DNA of 64,000 nucleotides from Mesorhizobium sp. BR1-1-16 (GCF_020165495.1 NZ_JAIUIE010000002.1:434001-498000), one strand, 5' to 3'; shown: positions 34,073 to 42,378, counted from the first letter of the stretch. Numbers and translations: made by a program. Notes: a model not told the origin generated them from the sequence alone.

Positions 34073-34657
34073 CTAGCGCAGCCCGTCCTCGCCCTTGATC
34101 TCGTCCTTCGTGAGCCCGCCGACGCGCGGATGCGGGCGGCCTGAATCCGTCAGCGCAACCGCGACAACGATCTCGTCGGCGCGCGGGGCGTCGGCGATCC
34201 GCACTTCCATCCCGTCGAAATGGCTGCGCACCCGCGCCGCGTCCTTGTGACCGAGGGGAATATCGAAGGTCGCGCCGGGACCGACCCGCTTCTTGGAGGA
34301 TGGAATCAGCGCGGCGCCCTTGCCGAGCAGGGCGCGGAGTGGCGCGCCGAGCTTCGGATGCATCAGCGCGGCGCCGTGCTCCAGCCCGCCGTCGGCCCCG
34401 ATCGCCGTCGCCTTGCCGAAGCTCTCGACATCGGCGGCGTCGATGCCGAGCGCCGCTGCCGCGCGGGCGCCGAGCAGCGCGCCGAGTTCCTCGCCCGCAT
34501 CGAAGAGCTCGCCGAGATCCTCGACATAGGTGCCTGCAAAGGGGTTTTCGATCACGGCGAGGGCCGCGGCGCGGCGTGTCGGCATTGCGACGGCCCGGCC
34601 TTCCTCGATCAGCGTTTCCTCAACGATGGTGACGATCTTGCGGATGCGCGGGCTCAC
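34073..34657 (-). CDS. AA_synth/DUF1185 family protein, second of a tandem pair
   Basis: A 194-residue protein of the 'amino acid synthesis' family (formerly DUF1185), whose reaction I do not know. The GTG at 34657 overlaps the stop of its paralogue (GTGA), and similarity begins directly there (SPRIRKIVTIVEETL). The core shared with the neighbour includes ENPFAGTYVEDL, the GKATAIG/ELEHGAALMHPK segment and RSHFDGMEVRI. The long open frame running upstream to 34945 is only a read-through of the neighbour's reverse frame. It probably forms a hetero-oligomer with the neighbour, in the pathway with the enamidase-like protein. Confidence 0.85.
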   Translation of the reverse strand: MSPRIRKIVTIVEETLIEEGRAVAMPTRRAAALAVIENPFAGTYVEDLGELFDAGEELGALLGARAAAALGIDAADVESFGKATAIGADGGLEHGAALMHPKLGAPLRALLGKGAALIPSSKKRVGPGATFDIPLGHKDAARVRSHFDGMEVRIADAPRADEIVVAVALTDSGRPHPRVGGLTKDEIKGEDGLR

Positions 34658-35238
34658 CGGAGGCCGTCCCCGGCCTTGATGTCGGCCGCCGCAAGTCCGC
34701 CAACCCGCGCATGCACGCGCGGTCCGGTCGTCATGGCGAGAATCAAGACCATTTCGTTGCGTCGCGGTGCGTCGCCGACGCCGATCTCGATCGCGTCGAA
34801 ATGGCTGCGCACATAGGAGGCGTTGATGTGGGTGATCGGGATATCGATCTTGGTCCCGAGACCGCCGACCTTCTTGGCCGAGGGTACGATCGCCTTGGCG
34901 CCGCCGAGCAGCTCGCGCATCGCGTATCCTCCGGGATTGTGCCACAGCGCGCCATGCTCGAGTTCGCCTGCCTCGCCGATGATCGCGCCCTTGCCGTAAC
35001 CCTCTACCACCGCTGCATCGCCGCCGAGCGCCTTGACGAGGCGCGTCGCCATCTCGATGCCGAGCGGCTTCAGGTCATCCATCAGGGCGATGATGTCCTC
35101 GATATAGGCGCCTGCATAAGGGTTCTCGATGACGGCCGCGACGACGGCCCGGCGCGGCGGCACCGTCGCGGGCGGGCCTCCTTCATGCAGGATCTCCTCG
35201 ACCACCGTCACGAATTTGCGGACCTTGATTTCAGGCAT
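34654..35238 (-). CDS. AA_synth/DUF1185 family protein, first of a tandem pair
   Basis: A 194-residue paralogue of the downstream gene. The ATG at 35238 has AAGGACG upstream and starts MPEIKVRKFVTVVEEIL; the open frame to 35328 is not needed. Conserved blocks are ENPYAGAYIEDI, GYGKGAIIGEAGELEHGALWH and SYVRSHFDAIEIG. Operator copy C lies 45 bases upstream, so the pair appears co-regulated with the convergent nucleoside operon. The His in LEHG and the acidic residues around it are candidates for the active site, but this is a guess. Confidence 0.87.
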   Translation of the reverse strand: MPEIKVRKFVTVVEEILHEGGPPATVPPRRAVVAAVIENPYAGAYIEDIIALMDDLKPLGIEMATRLVKALGGDAAVVEGYGKGAIIGEAGELEHGALWHNPGGYAMRELLGGAKAIVPSAKKVGGLGTKIDIPITHINASYVRSHFDAIEIGVGDAPRRNEMVLILAMTTGPRVHARVGGLAAADIKAGDGLR

Positions 35239-35282
35239 CGAGCCGTCCTTGCATGCGGGCGCAGAACACGTGTCTGCAACCG

Positions 35283-35306
35283 AGATTGTTAGACCATCAA
35301 CAATCT
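35283..35306 (-). promoter_or_regulatory. Shared operator, copy C (perfect palindrome before the DUF1185 pair)
   Basis: AGATTGTT and AACAATCT are an exact 8-base inverted repeat around AGACCATC. The core equals copies A and B except for one base (CAACAA for CAACGA). A TTGACA at 35328-35323 on the minus strand lies 16 bases upstream, so the operator covers the -10 position. Confidence 0.75.
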
Positions 35307-35373
35307 TTCGCGCGCTTGTCGCTGTCAAGAAAGCGGCGGCTGCATAGCGGTTATTTTTGCGCCGGGACGGGTT

Positions 35374-36915
35374 TCATAGGTGGCGCCCGTCGTTCAGGGC
35401 GAGCGCCGCCTCGAAATCGTCCGGCAGCGGCAGGTCCTGATCGGCATAGGCCTCGAGGCCGGCGATCAGCTCATGCTGCTGGTCCAGCAACAATCGCCGC
35501 GTCACGCCGCGCACCAGGCGCGGCAGCGCATGGCGATGACCGGAAATGGAGGTCGAGTGCGGCCCCTGGCTGACCGTCGACAGCGCGTTGAAGGCATGGA
35601 CCCGGGTGACCCATCCTGGTCCGTCCGGATCGCGCGGCAGCATTTCATAACCGTCGCCGAGATAGGGCAATTGCGCGAGCCCCGCATCCGCCTCGCCGGG
35701 CGGCGGGGTGAAGCGATCCTGCCATCGCGCGACGAGCGAATGCATCGATTTGAGTTCCGGCCGCGCGGCGAGATCGATCACCTGCCCGGTCGCGGGAATG
35801 ACATGATCGAAAGTGAGCACCCCGCGCGGTGTCGTGACACGGATGCGCTCGTCTTCCATCCCGACTTCGAGCCACGGCGCGGCGGCATGCAGGCGAAAAC
35901 CCGGCATGACGATCGCGCGCTCGAAGCTTGCCCAGGCCGGCGGCTGGTCGTTGATGCGGAAGTGACGCGCGATCCGCCAGCGTACGGCATCGTCGAGCAG
36001 GGGATGGTGCGTCATGATCCCCGCATTCTCGATGTAGCGATGCGGATTGACTCGCGGCAGGCGGGCGCGGCGGAAGCAGAGATCGACCGAGGCAACGCCG
36101 GCCTCAAGCGCGGCGACGGCCGTATCGAAGGCCGAGGCGCCATGGCCGAGAATGCCGATCGCCTTGCCCTTCAGCCGGGTGAAATCGATCGGCTGGTTGG
36201 AGTGATCATAGCGATCCCTCGGCAGCGCAGCGCTGATGAACTGCGGCACTCGCCAGGCACCGGCGCCATCGGAGCCGGTGGCCAGCACGACGAGCTTGGC
36301 ATAGCGGGTGCGCTCGACACCATCCTGGCTCGAGGTGACCTGAAGAAGCCCGACGGCGTCGGCGATGTCGGACACCACGGTGCCGTTCTCGACATCGATC
36401 GCCCAGACCGCGCGATACCAGTTGAGGTAATCCATCCAGTCGGTGCGCGGCAGGCGAACCAGCGACGTCCACGCATCGGCCCCGTAGCGCGTTTCGAACC
36501 AGCGCCGGACGCCGAGATTGGGAATGCCGAAGTCCATCCCGACCGTGATCTTCGGCGTCCTGAGCTCCGGCATGCGGGCAAAGGTCACCCAGGGGCCCTC
36601 GGCTCCGGCGGGCGCCTGGTCGAGTACAACCACATTGGCGATACCTTCACGACGGAGCGCCGCCGCGATCACGAGCCCGGATTGGCCGCCGCCGACGATG
36701 AGCACATCCGCCGCCACCGTGCCGTCGGGGCCGGAAACCGGCTTCACCCAGACCTTGTCGGGATAAGCGAGCGCGGCGATGTCGGCGCGTGCCGCTTCGG
36801 CGAGCCTGTCGAGGGCCGGCTCCTGACGGCGTGGGGCGGAATGATCGAGGGGCAAGCCCGGCTCCAACGTGTTTGATGAGGCAGATGCGTTTTCGCACAG
36901 AACTTCATCATGCAC
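35374..36915 (-). CDS. FAD/NAD(P)-dependent oxidoreductase (flavin monooxygenase-like)
   Basis: A 513-residue two-dinucleotide-domain flavoprotein. The FAD motif VLIVGGGQSGLVIA is near residues 72-85, and a second Rossmann motif, IGILGHGASAFDTAVA, binds NAD(P)H in the middle of the protein. This layout matches flavin-containing or N-hydroxylating monooxygenases rather than simple reductases. It lies upstream of the DUF1185 pair on the same strand, but operator C and a promoter stand between them, so it need not be co-transcribed. Its substrate is unknown; oxidation of a heterocycle is conceivable. Confidence 0.8.
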   Translation of the reverse strand: MHDEVLCENASASSNTLEPGLPLDHSAPRRQEPALDRLAEAARADIAALAYPDKVWVKPVSGPDGTVAADVLIVGGGQSGLVIAAALRREGIANVVVLDQAPAGAEGPWVTFARMPELRTPKITVGMDFGIPNLGVRRWFETRYGADAWTSLVRLPRTDWMDYLNWYRAVWAIDVENGTVVSDIADAVGLLQVTSSQDGVERTRYAKLVVLATGSDGAGAWRVPQFISAALPRDRYDHSNQPIDFTRLKGKAIGILGHGASAFDTAVAALEAGVASVDLCFRRARLPRVNPHRYIENAGIMTHHPLLDDAVRWRIARHFRINDQPPAWASFERAIVMPGFRLHAAAPWLEVGMEDERIRVTTPRGVLTFDHVIPATGQVIDLAARPELKSMHSLVARWQDRFTPPPGEADAGLAQLPYLGDGYEMLPRDPDGPGWVTRVHAFNALSTVSQGPHSTSISGHRHALPRLVRGVTRRLLLDQQHELIAGLEAYADQDLPLPDDFEAALALNDGRHL

Positions 36916-37008
36916 GTTCTAGAGGCAGATCGACAAGCGTCCGGGCGCGGCAATGCGTCGCCGTTCAGCTGGCCATGCGACAGATGTCATGCTGCCGCGC
37001 TATATAGA

Positions 37009-37023
37009 TTGGAATTATTCCAA
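37009..37023. promoter_or_regulatory. Irr/ICE-like palindrome before the VIT-family gene
   Basis: TTGGAATTATTCCAA is a perfect 7+7 inverted repeat. It resembles the iron control element bound by Irr in Rhizobiales (half-sites near TTAGAA/TTCTAA), with G/C in place of A/T at one position per arm. It ends 12 bases before the start codon and overlaps the leader next to a TATATAGAT sequence. Confidence 0.5.
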
Positions 37024-37035
37024 GAAGGATTGGTC

Positions 37036-37734
37036 ATGGCGCCCTCGGCCCACGCGGAATCGCATCTCGTTCACCGGATCGGCTGGCTGCGCGCGGCCGT
37101 TCTCGGCGCCAATGACGGCATCGTCTCGACGGCGAGCCTCATCGTCGGCGTCGCAGCAGCCTCGACCGGCCGGAGCGATGTCCTGCTCGCCGGCATTGCC
37201 GGCCTTGTCGCAGGCGCCATGTCGATGGCGGCGGGCGAATATGTCTCGGTGTCCTCGCAGTCCGACACCGAGCGTGCTGATCTTGCGCGCGAACAGCATG
37301 AGCTCAACGTCAATCCTGAGGCGGAACTCTCGGAACTCGCTGCGATCTATGTCGAGCGCGGCCTTGATCCGGAACTGGCCCAGGAGGTCGCGGTCCAGCT
37401 GACGAAACGCGATGCGCTCGCGGCCCACGCCCGCGACGAGCTCGGCCTCAACGAAACCACCGAGGCGCGGCCCGTGCAGGCAGCCTTCACCTCGGCGGCG
37501 ACGTTTTCCGCTGGCGCGGCCATGCCGCTGATTGCCGCGCTGCTGGCGCCTCAGAACCTGATCGTGCCGATCGTTTCGATCACCACGCTGTTCTTTCTGG
37601 CAGTGCTCGGCGCGCTCGGCGCGCGGACCGGCGGTGCATCGCTCGGCAAGGGCGCGCTGCGCGTCACCTTCTGGGGCGCGCTCGCCATGGCGATCACAGC
37701 CGGCATCGGCGCGCTGGTCGGCACGGCGGTCTGA
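37036..37734 (+). CDS. VIT1/CCC1-family iron/manganese transporter
   Basis: A 232-residue membrane protein of the VIT family, which moves Fe2+ or Mn2+ out of the cytosol. The signature GANDGIVSTASLIVGVA is near residues 23-39, and MSMAAGEYVSVSSQSDTERAD marks the first cytoplasmic loop with its acidic metal-binding region; three further membrane segments follow. The ATG at 37036 follows AAGGA. Bacterial MbfA exporters carry an extra N-terminal ferritin domain that is absent here. The Irr-like palindrome at its promoter agrees with iron control. Confidence 0.92.
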   Translation: MAPSAHAESHLVHRIGWLRAAVLGANDGIVSTASLIVGVAAASTGRSDVLLAGIAGLVAGAMSMAAGEYVSVSSQSDTERADLAREQHELNVNPEAELSELAAIYVERGLDPELAQEVAVQLTKRDALAAHARDELGLNETTEARPVQAAFTSAATFSAGAAMPLIAALLAPQNLIVPIVSITTLFFLAVLGALGARTGGASLGKGALRVTFWGALAMAITAGIGALVGTAV

Positions 37735-37763
37735 GCCCGCCGCACCGTTTCGCTCAGCTGTCG

Positions 37764-38111
37764 TCAGCCTTTGGCGGCGACGACGATGATCTCGACCTTG
37801 TATTTCGGCGCGGCGAGCTTCGCCTCGCCGGTCGCACGGGCCGGCGGGTTGGACTTGTCGACCCAGACGTCCCAGACCGAGTTCATCGCCGCGAAGTCCG
37901 CCATGTCGGCGAGCCAGATCGTCGCCGAGAGAATGCGGGCCTTGCTGGAGCCGGCCAGCGCGAGCAGGCGATCGACTTCGCCAAGGGCATATTTCGTCTG
38001 CGCGGCGACGTCGTCGCCTTCGCCGACCTGGCCGGCGAGATAGACCATGTCGCCGTAGACCACGGCCTGGCTCATGCGGGCGCCGCTCTCGATCCGGGTG
38101 ATGGTCGTCAT
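37764..38111 (-). CDS. RidA-family (YjgF/YER057c) protein
   Basis: A 115-residue RidA-family protein. The family pattern is clear: VVYGDMVYLAGQVGE, the KYALGEVDRLLALAG helix and the conserved Arg in NPPARATGEAKLA that binds carboxylates. RidA proteins hydrolyse reactive enamines and imines to keto acids, and some work in pyrimidine breakdown (RutC). It lies 2.5 kb from the enamidase/DUF1185 genes, where enamine intermediates could arise, but there is no sign of co-transcription. It stands alone on its strand. Confidence 0.93.
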   Translation of the reverse strand: MTTITRIESGARMSQAVVYGDMVYLAGQVGEGDDVAAQTKYALGEVDRLLALAGSSKARILSATIWLADMADFAAMNSVWDVWVDKSNPPARATGEAKLAAPKYKVEIIVVAAKG

Positions 38112-38214
38112 GGGACTCTCCTGTGAATGTCTGTGAATGGGGCAGCGCTGCTATCGGCAAGCCGGCGGCCCCGGTCAAGCCCGGGCGGCACGATCGCAGC
38201 GGGAATTGCGGCGG

Positions 38215-39330
38215 CTAGCGGCCGCGGGTGAGGAAGGCCGCGTCGAACGGCACCGTCAGCGTCGCACCACCCTCGTCGGTGACGGTCACGCTGTCAGTGC
38301 CGATCTCGACGCCGGCCGCGCGCGTCCAACCGTCCGGCAGCGGCAGGCCGCCGATGACATTGCGGACCTCGACCTCGCCTTCCGGATCGAGCACCAGCGC
38401 TGTCGGCACGCCGTCTGCCGTCAGCGGGTTCGGCGCGATCGAAGCCTTGTGGCCGGCGCCGCCATAGGTGCGCCCTTCCTCGATGCCCTGCACGCCGATA
38501 TGGCGGGAATTCCACGGCTTGTAGTCGCGGCCGCCGTTGGAGAACCAGAGCAACGTCACCGGAAGGTCGGCCGGGTTTTTGAGCGAGAGATAGATGTCGC
38601 GCTTGTCGGGACGGGTCGCGGCGGCCCAGCCGAGTTTCGCGCCCTCGGCCTCGACGAGCATGATGAAATCCTCGTTGCGCTCGGCAAAAGGATAGGTGGT
38701 GACGTCGGCGAAACGCCCATCGGCCATCGGCACCCGGGTGAGGTCGTTGAAGCGCGCCGGATAAGCGAGCGCGGAGCGGCCGAGCTTCGGATCGGGCTCG
38801 GGCGCGGTCTCGGGCGTCAGCGCATAACGCTTGGGCGAGAAGGCGAGCCGCCCGCCCGCCGTGAAGCGCGTCATGCCGTGACTGGCCACCGGAATCGCGC
38901 CTTCGCCGCCATAGAAGATGTGGCGCTGATAGAGGAAGGGATGACCGTCGCGGAGCGCGAACTCCTTGACCAGCCGCGCGCCCATCACCGGCCGCGACAA
39001 CTCATATCGCGCGATGGTCCCGCCGGAGGGATGCGGCACGGTTTCCAGCACGGTCCAGCGGGCATTCGCAGGCCAGCCATGCGGCAGGCTGCCGTCGACA
39101 TCGGCGGTGCTGAACGGGGCGCAGAAGAAGTCGCCGGAGAGATAGCGCAGATTGGGCAGGATGCTCTCGTCGGCCTGGATTGCCGCATCATTGGCCCAGG
39201 GCGCCGTATGGGTCGGCTCGATCGCCCGCCCGCCGCCAGTGACGGCGAAGCGCCGGACATGGCCGCCGCGCAGATCGAGAACGGCCTCGGCTCCCTCGGC
39301 CGTGATTGTGTGCAGATCGGCGTTCGCCAT
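38215..39330 (-). CDS. Galactose-mutarotase-fold protein (aldose 1-epimerase-like)
   Basis: A 371-residue protein that looks like a member of the galactose mutarotase-like superfamily. It has an N-terminal [13 protein letters not shown] stretch, [16 protein letters not shown], and repeated beta-rich segments including [22 protein letters not shown] do not see the exact catalytic His/Glu set of GalM, so the activity is open. The ATG at 39330 has a good GGAGGACGAC site; the frame extends to 39372. It has no obvious operon partner. It may act on a sugar anomer, or be a non-catalytic homologue. Confidence 0.7.
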   Translation of the reverse strand: MANADLHTITAEGAEAVLDLRGGHVRRFAVTGGGRAIEPTHTAPWANDAAIQADESILPNLRYLSGDFFCAPFSTADVDGSLPHGWPANARWTVLETVPHPSGGTIARYELSRPVMGARLVKEFALRDGHPFLYQRHIFYGGEGAIPVASHGMTRFTAGGRLAFSPKRYALTPETAPEPDPKLGRSALAYPARFNDLTRVPMADGRFADVTTYPFAERNEDFIMLVEAEGAKLGWAAATRPDKRDIYLSLKNPADLPVTLLWFSNGGRDYKPWNSRHIGVQGIEEGRTYGGAGHKASIAPNPLTADGVPTALVLDPEGEVEVRNVIGGLPLPDGWTRAAGVEIGTDSVTVTDEGGATLTVPFDAAFLTRGR

Positions 39331-39429
39331 GTCGTCCTCCCGGCGTCCTGGACCTCTCCGGGTCCGCTTCATCGCATCCAGCCGTTAGCATGGCGGGCCA
39401 TATCCCGCACGGCAAAATCGTCCTGGCTC

Positions 39430-39454
39430 GGAACGCTTTTCGAAACGATGCGTT
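39430..39454 (+). promoter_or_regulatory. EcfG (general stress) promoter before csbD
   Basis: GGAAC (39430-39434) and CGTT (39451-39454) are separated by exactly 16 bases, matching the alphaproteobacterial EcfG consensus GGAAC-N16-17-CGTT. It leaves a leader of about 30 bases before the CsbD start. Confidence 0.75.
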
Positions 39455-39489
39455 CTTCTACCGTGTCCCATCCAACACTGGAGAGCATC

Positions 39490-39708
39490 ATGACGAGCAG
39501 CACCACCGACAAGATCAAGGGCGTTGCCAACGAGGCCGCCGGTAATGTCAAGCAGGGCGTTGGCAAGGCGGTCGGTAATGATCGCCTGCAGGCCGAAGGC
39601 GCCGCCCAGGAAATCAAGGGCGAGACGCAGCAGGCTGTCGGCAAGGCCAAGGACAAGGTCAAGGATACGGCGGACAAGCTGCGCGATTCAGCGCACCGCA
39701 ATCTCTGA
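39490..39708 (+). CDS. CsbD-family general stress protein
   Basis: A 72-residue hydrophilic protein with the CsbD signature ([20 protein letters not shown], then [23 protein letters not shown]), expected to be a four-helix-like stress protein of unknown mechanism. The ATG follows CTGGAGAGC. An EcfG-type promoter lies directly upstream and a strong terminator follows, so it is a single-gene stress transcript. Confidence 0.95.
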   Translation: MTSSTTDKIKGVANEAAGNVKQGVGKAVGNDRLQAEGAAQEIKGETQQAVGKAKDKVKDTADKLRDSAHRNL

Positions 39709-39731
39709 CCGCACGAATTTCTGATACGAGG

Positions 39732-39756
39732 GGGCCGCGCACTGCGCGGCCCTTTT
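39732..39756 (+). terminator. Rho-independent terminator after csbD
   Basis: GGGCCGCGC-ACT-GCGCGGCCC followed by TTTT, 23 bases after the CsbD stop. Confidence 0.85.
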
Positions 39757-39858
39757 CGCTTGTGGTTTTTTTGGATGGAAGCGGCGGCGCTATCGTGGGA
39801 CCGTATGCAATCGACCACGCAGATGGCGGTGCGCTGAAACGAGACGCGGCAGGGAGAG

Positions 39859-41034
39859 ATGATGCCCTTCGGCAGGGACTACCATCCGCGCATTGCTGAT
39901 CCGTCGATGCGTGAGCGCGCCGCGCCTGTCCGCGGCTCGGCAGGCCGCAATCTGGTCCATGCGGCCGATCACAACGCCCGCGTCACGCTGGAGGCGCTGC
40001 GCAGGGCCGTCGCGCTGACACGGCAGGATCTGGCCGAAGTAACCGGCCTCACAGCGCCCGGCATCACAAATATCATCCGCCGCCTCGTCGAGGCGCATCT
40101 GATACGACCGGTGGACGGCGGCCGCGCCGCGCGCTTTGCGATCGAGCCGAATGGCGCCTTCGCGCTTGGCGTCGATCCTTATGGCGACGTTGTTCAGGTC
40201 GCGATCGTCGATTTGAAGGGCCGCATCGTTCACCGCGAACGCCGCCGCGCCGCCTCGGCCGCCATCGAGGATGTCGGGCCGGCGATGCGGACGGCGGTGG
40301 CGAACGCGCTCGATGCGTTCGATCCGGCCCTTCGCGGCCGATTATTGGGCGTCGGCGTCGCGACGCCGTTCGATCCGGCAGCGATCACCGCGGCTCTGCC
40401 TGGCTCGGTGGTGACGGTTGAGCGCAGTTCCGTGGCGGCCGCCCTCGGCGAGCGGCTGCTTGGCGCCGCGCCGGGCGATGGCAGCTTCGTGCATGTGCTG
40501 TTCGGGCGGGAGGTCCGCGCCGGCCTGATGATCCGCGGGCACCTCTTCCACGGCGTCACGGATCGGGCCGGGCGCATCGGCCAGATGCGGACCGGCGAGG
40601 ACGGCATCCTGCTTGACGAGGCGGCCTCGACCGCTGATCTGCAGCCCCTCATCGACCGTCACTTCGATGCCGGCGGCAGCTCCGACGATTTCCTGTCTGA
40701 ACTCGATGATGAGGGGCGTGCGATCGTCGAGCGCTGGGTCGACCGGGCCGTTGTGCATTTCGTCGATGCGGTGATCGCCGTTTCCGGCTTCCTGGCGCCG
40801 AGCGGAATCTTCGTCGGTGGTCGCTTGCCGCGTGATCTCGTGAGCCTGTTCACGCACCGCTTCGCCGCTGTGCGCAGCGAACGGATGTCCGGACCGATGC
40901 AGCCGCAATGGCTGCCTGAGATCGTTCCCGCGACGCTCGGGCCGGATTGCGTTTTGCTGGGTGCCGCGATGCTGCCTTTCCTCGAAACCCTGCTGCCCGA
41001 CCCGCGCGACCCTCCCGAGGTGCAGGTCGCGTGA
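39859..41034 (+). CDS. ROK-family transcriptional regulator (1)
   Basis: A 391-residue protein with an N-terminal winged helix (about residues 40-85, LTRQDLAEVTGLTAPGITNIIRRL) fused to a ROK sugar-kinase-like domain. The zinc motif CxCGxxGCxE of true ROK kinases and many NagC-type regulators is absent; this segment reads RAGRIGQMRTGEDGILLDE. It therefore looks like a regulator without kinase activity and possibly without the structural zinc. It converges on a second ROK regulator (41054-42280). The likely targets are sugar genes nearby, including the mannosidase operon. Confidence 0.87.
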   Translation: MMPFGRDYHPRIADPSMRERAAPVRGSAGRNLVHAADHNARVTLEALRRAVALTRQDLAEVTGLTAPGITNIIRRLVEAHLIRPVDGGRAARFAIEPNGAFALGVDPYGDVVQVAIVDLKGRIVHRERRRAASAAIEDVGPAMRTAVANALDAFDPALRGRLLGVGVATPFDPAAITAALPGSVVTVERSSVAAALGERLLGAAPGDGSFVHVLFGREVRAGLMIRGHLFHGVTDRAGRIGQMRTGEDGILLDEAASTADLQPLIDRHFDAGGSSDDFLSELDDEGRAIVERWVDRAVVHFVDAVIAVSGFLAPSGIFVGGRLPRDLVSLFTHRFAAVRSERMSGPMQPQWLPEIVPATLGPDCVLLGAAMLPFLETLLPDPRDPPEVQVA

Positions 41035-41053
41035 CGATCGAGGCGTCTTTCGA

Positions 41054-42280
41054 TTAGGCCAGCGTGTAGGTGGCGCCGACCGGCGGCAGGCCGGTCAACG
41101 GCGAGCGGCTGAGCTGGTCCGGATCGTAGGATTCGAGCCGCAGCACATCGGCGAGCGGCATCGTCGCGGCCCCGAGCGCGGTTGCGTCCTCCGAGCCGGC
41201 GGCGCGATGGATCGCCGGGGCCGGACGCCGTTCGCGGCCAAGATGCTGGTTCACATAAAGCAGCATCTCGTCGGTGAGCCGCACCGGCAATCTGCCGCCG
41301 ATCACCACCGCGTCCGGGTCGATCAGCAGCCCGATATGAACCGCGGCTTCTGCGATGTAGCGCGCGGCCTCGCGCAGCCAGTCCGAGACGAGGGCCCGCC
41401 CGCGCGTATCGAGTCCCAAAAGGTCGGAGGGACGCGTTACCGCAATGCCATGCCGGGCCAGAAATCCGTAAAGAACGTAGAGCGAAACCAACTGTCCGAG
41501 CGGCTGGACGCGGCTGCCTTCCGGCTGGTTCTCCGCCAGCGTCGGCAGCCAGCCGATCTCGCCGGAAAGTCCCGTCACGCCATGATGGCACATGCCATCG
41601 AGCACGACGGCGCCGCCGAGGCCGGCGCCGATGAAGATATAGAAGAAGCTGCGGCTCTCGACTCCGAGGCCATAATTCAGTTCGCCCATCGCTGCCGCGA
41701 TGGCGTCGTTCTCGATATAGAGCGGCAGATCGGTGAAGCGCGCGAAGCGGCCGCGCATGTCATAGCCGGTCCAGGCCGCATAGCGCTCGGGCATGCCGGG
41801 GAAAGGAATCTCGCCGAGCCAGTCGGGCAACGCGAGCCCGACGCCGGCAAGCCGCCGCTCATCGATGGTGCGCCGGCGCTTGAAGGTCGAGATCGCATCC
41901 TCGACCAGCGACACCGCCGTCTCCGGCAGAGCGAAGGCGATCTCGTGATGAATGCGCCCGCGCACAGCGCCTGAGGCGTCGATGGCAACCACGGTGACAT
42001 GGTCGCGGGCAATATAGGCGCCGATGGCGTGGCAGCCGTCCGGATTGATCTCGAGCTCGATCGCGGGCTGCCCGGGCTGGCCGTGACGGCGCCGTGCTTC
42101 GAGCACGAGGCGCTCGCCGATCAACCGTTCGGCGATGCGCGTCACGGTCTGCTTGGTGAGGCCAGAGCGGCGCGCCAGCTCGGTGCGCGAGATCGGCTGG
42201 TGGCGCTGGATGGCGCGCAGGATCACGCCGCGATTGTGGCTGGCGGCGAGCTCGGAATTGGAGCCGGCGAGGTCGTTCAT
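41054..42280 (-). CDS. ROK-family transcriptional regulator (2), next to the alpha-mannosidase operon
   Basis: About 408 residues with a winged-helix N-terminus (ISRTELARRSGLTKQTVTRIAERL) and a ROK domain that keeps GLSGEIGW but lacks the Cys-rich zinc motif. An ATG at 42301 would add seven residues; neither start has a strong site. It is directly downstream of the GH38 operon on the same strand, separated by a terminator-like hairpin. It is the best candidate for controlling that operon in response to a manno-oligosaccharide or mannose derivative. Confidence 0.9.
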   Translation of the reverse strand: MNDLAGSNSELAASHNRGVILRAIQRHQPISRTELARRSGLTKQTVTRIAERLIGERLVLEARRRHGQPGQPAIELEINPDGCHAIGAYIARDHVTVVAIDASGAVRGRIHHEIAFALPETAVSLVEDAISTFKRRRTIDERRLAGVGLALPDWLGEIPFPGMPERYAAWTGYDMRGRFARFTDLPLYIENDAIAAAMGELNYGLGVESRSFFYIFIGAGLGGAVVLDGMCHHGVTGLSGEIGWLPTLAENQPEGSRVQPLGQLVSLYVLYGFLARHGIAVTRPSDLLGLDTRGRALVSDWLREAARYIAEAAVHIGLLIDPDAVVIGGRLPVRLTDEMLLYVNQHLGRERRPAPAIHRAAGSEDATALGAATMPLADVLRLESYDPDQLSRSPLTGLPPVGATYTLA

Positions 42281-42378
42281 GGTGCGCTCTGCTTGCCGCA
42301 TCTCACAGGCGGAAGCAAGAAAGAGGCGGCAGCGCGTCCGCTCTTCAGGGAGGGCGGACGCCGGCCGAAACTGCGGCG

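Noticed and set aside
34658-34945. Upstream extension of the 34073 gene to 34945
   Set aside because: The extra 96 residues are Arg/Asp-rich out-of-frame reading of the paralogous gene. The GTG at 34657 with its GTGA overlap is the natural start.
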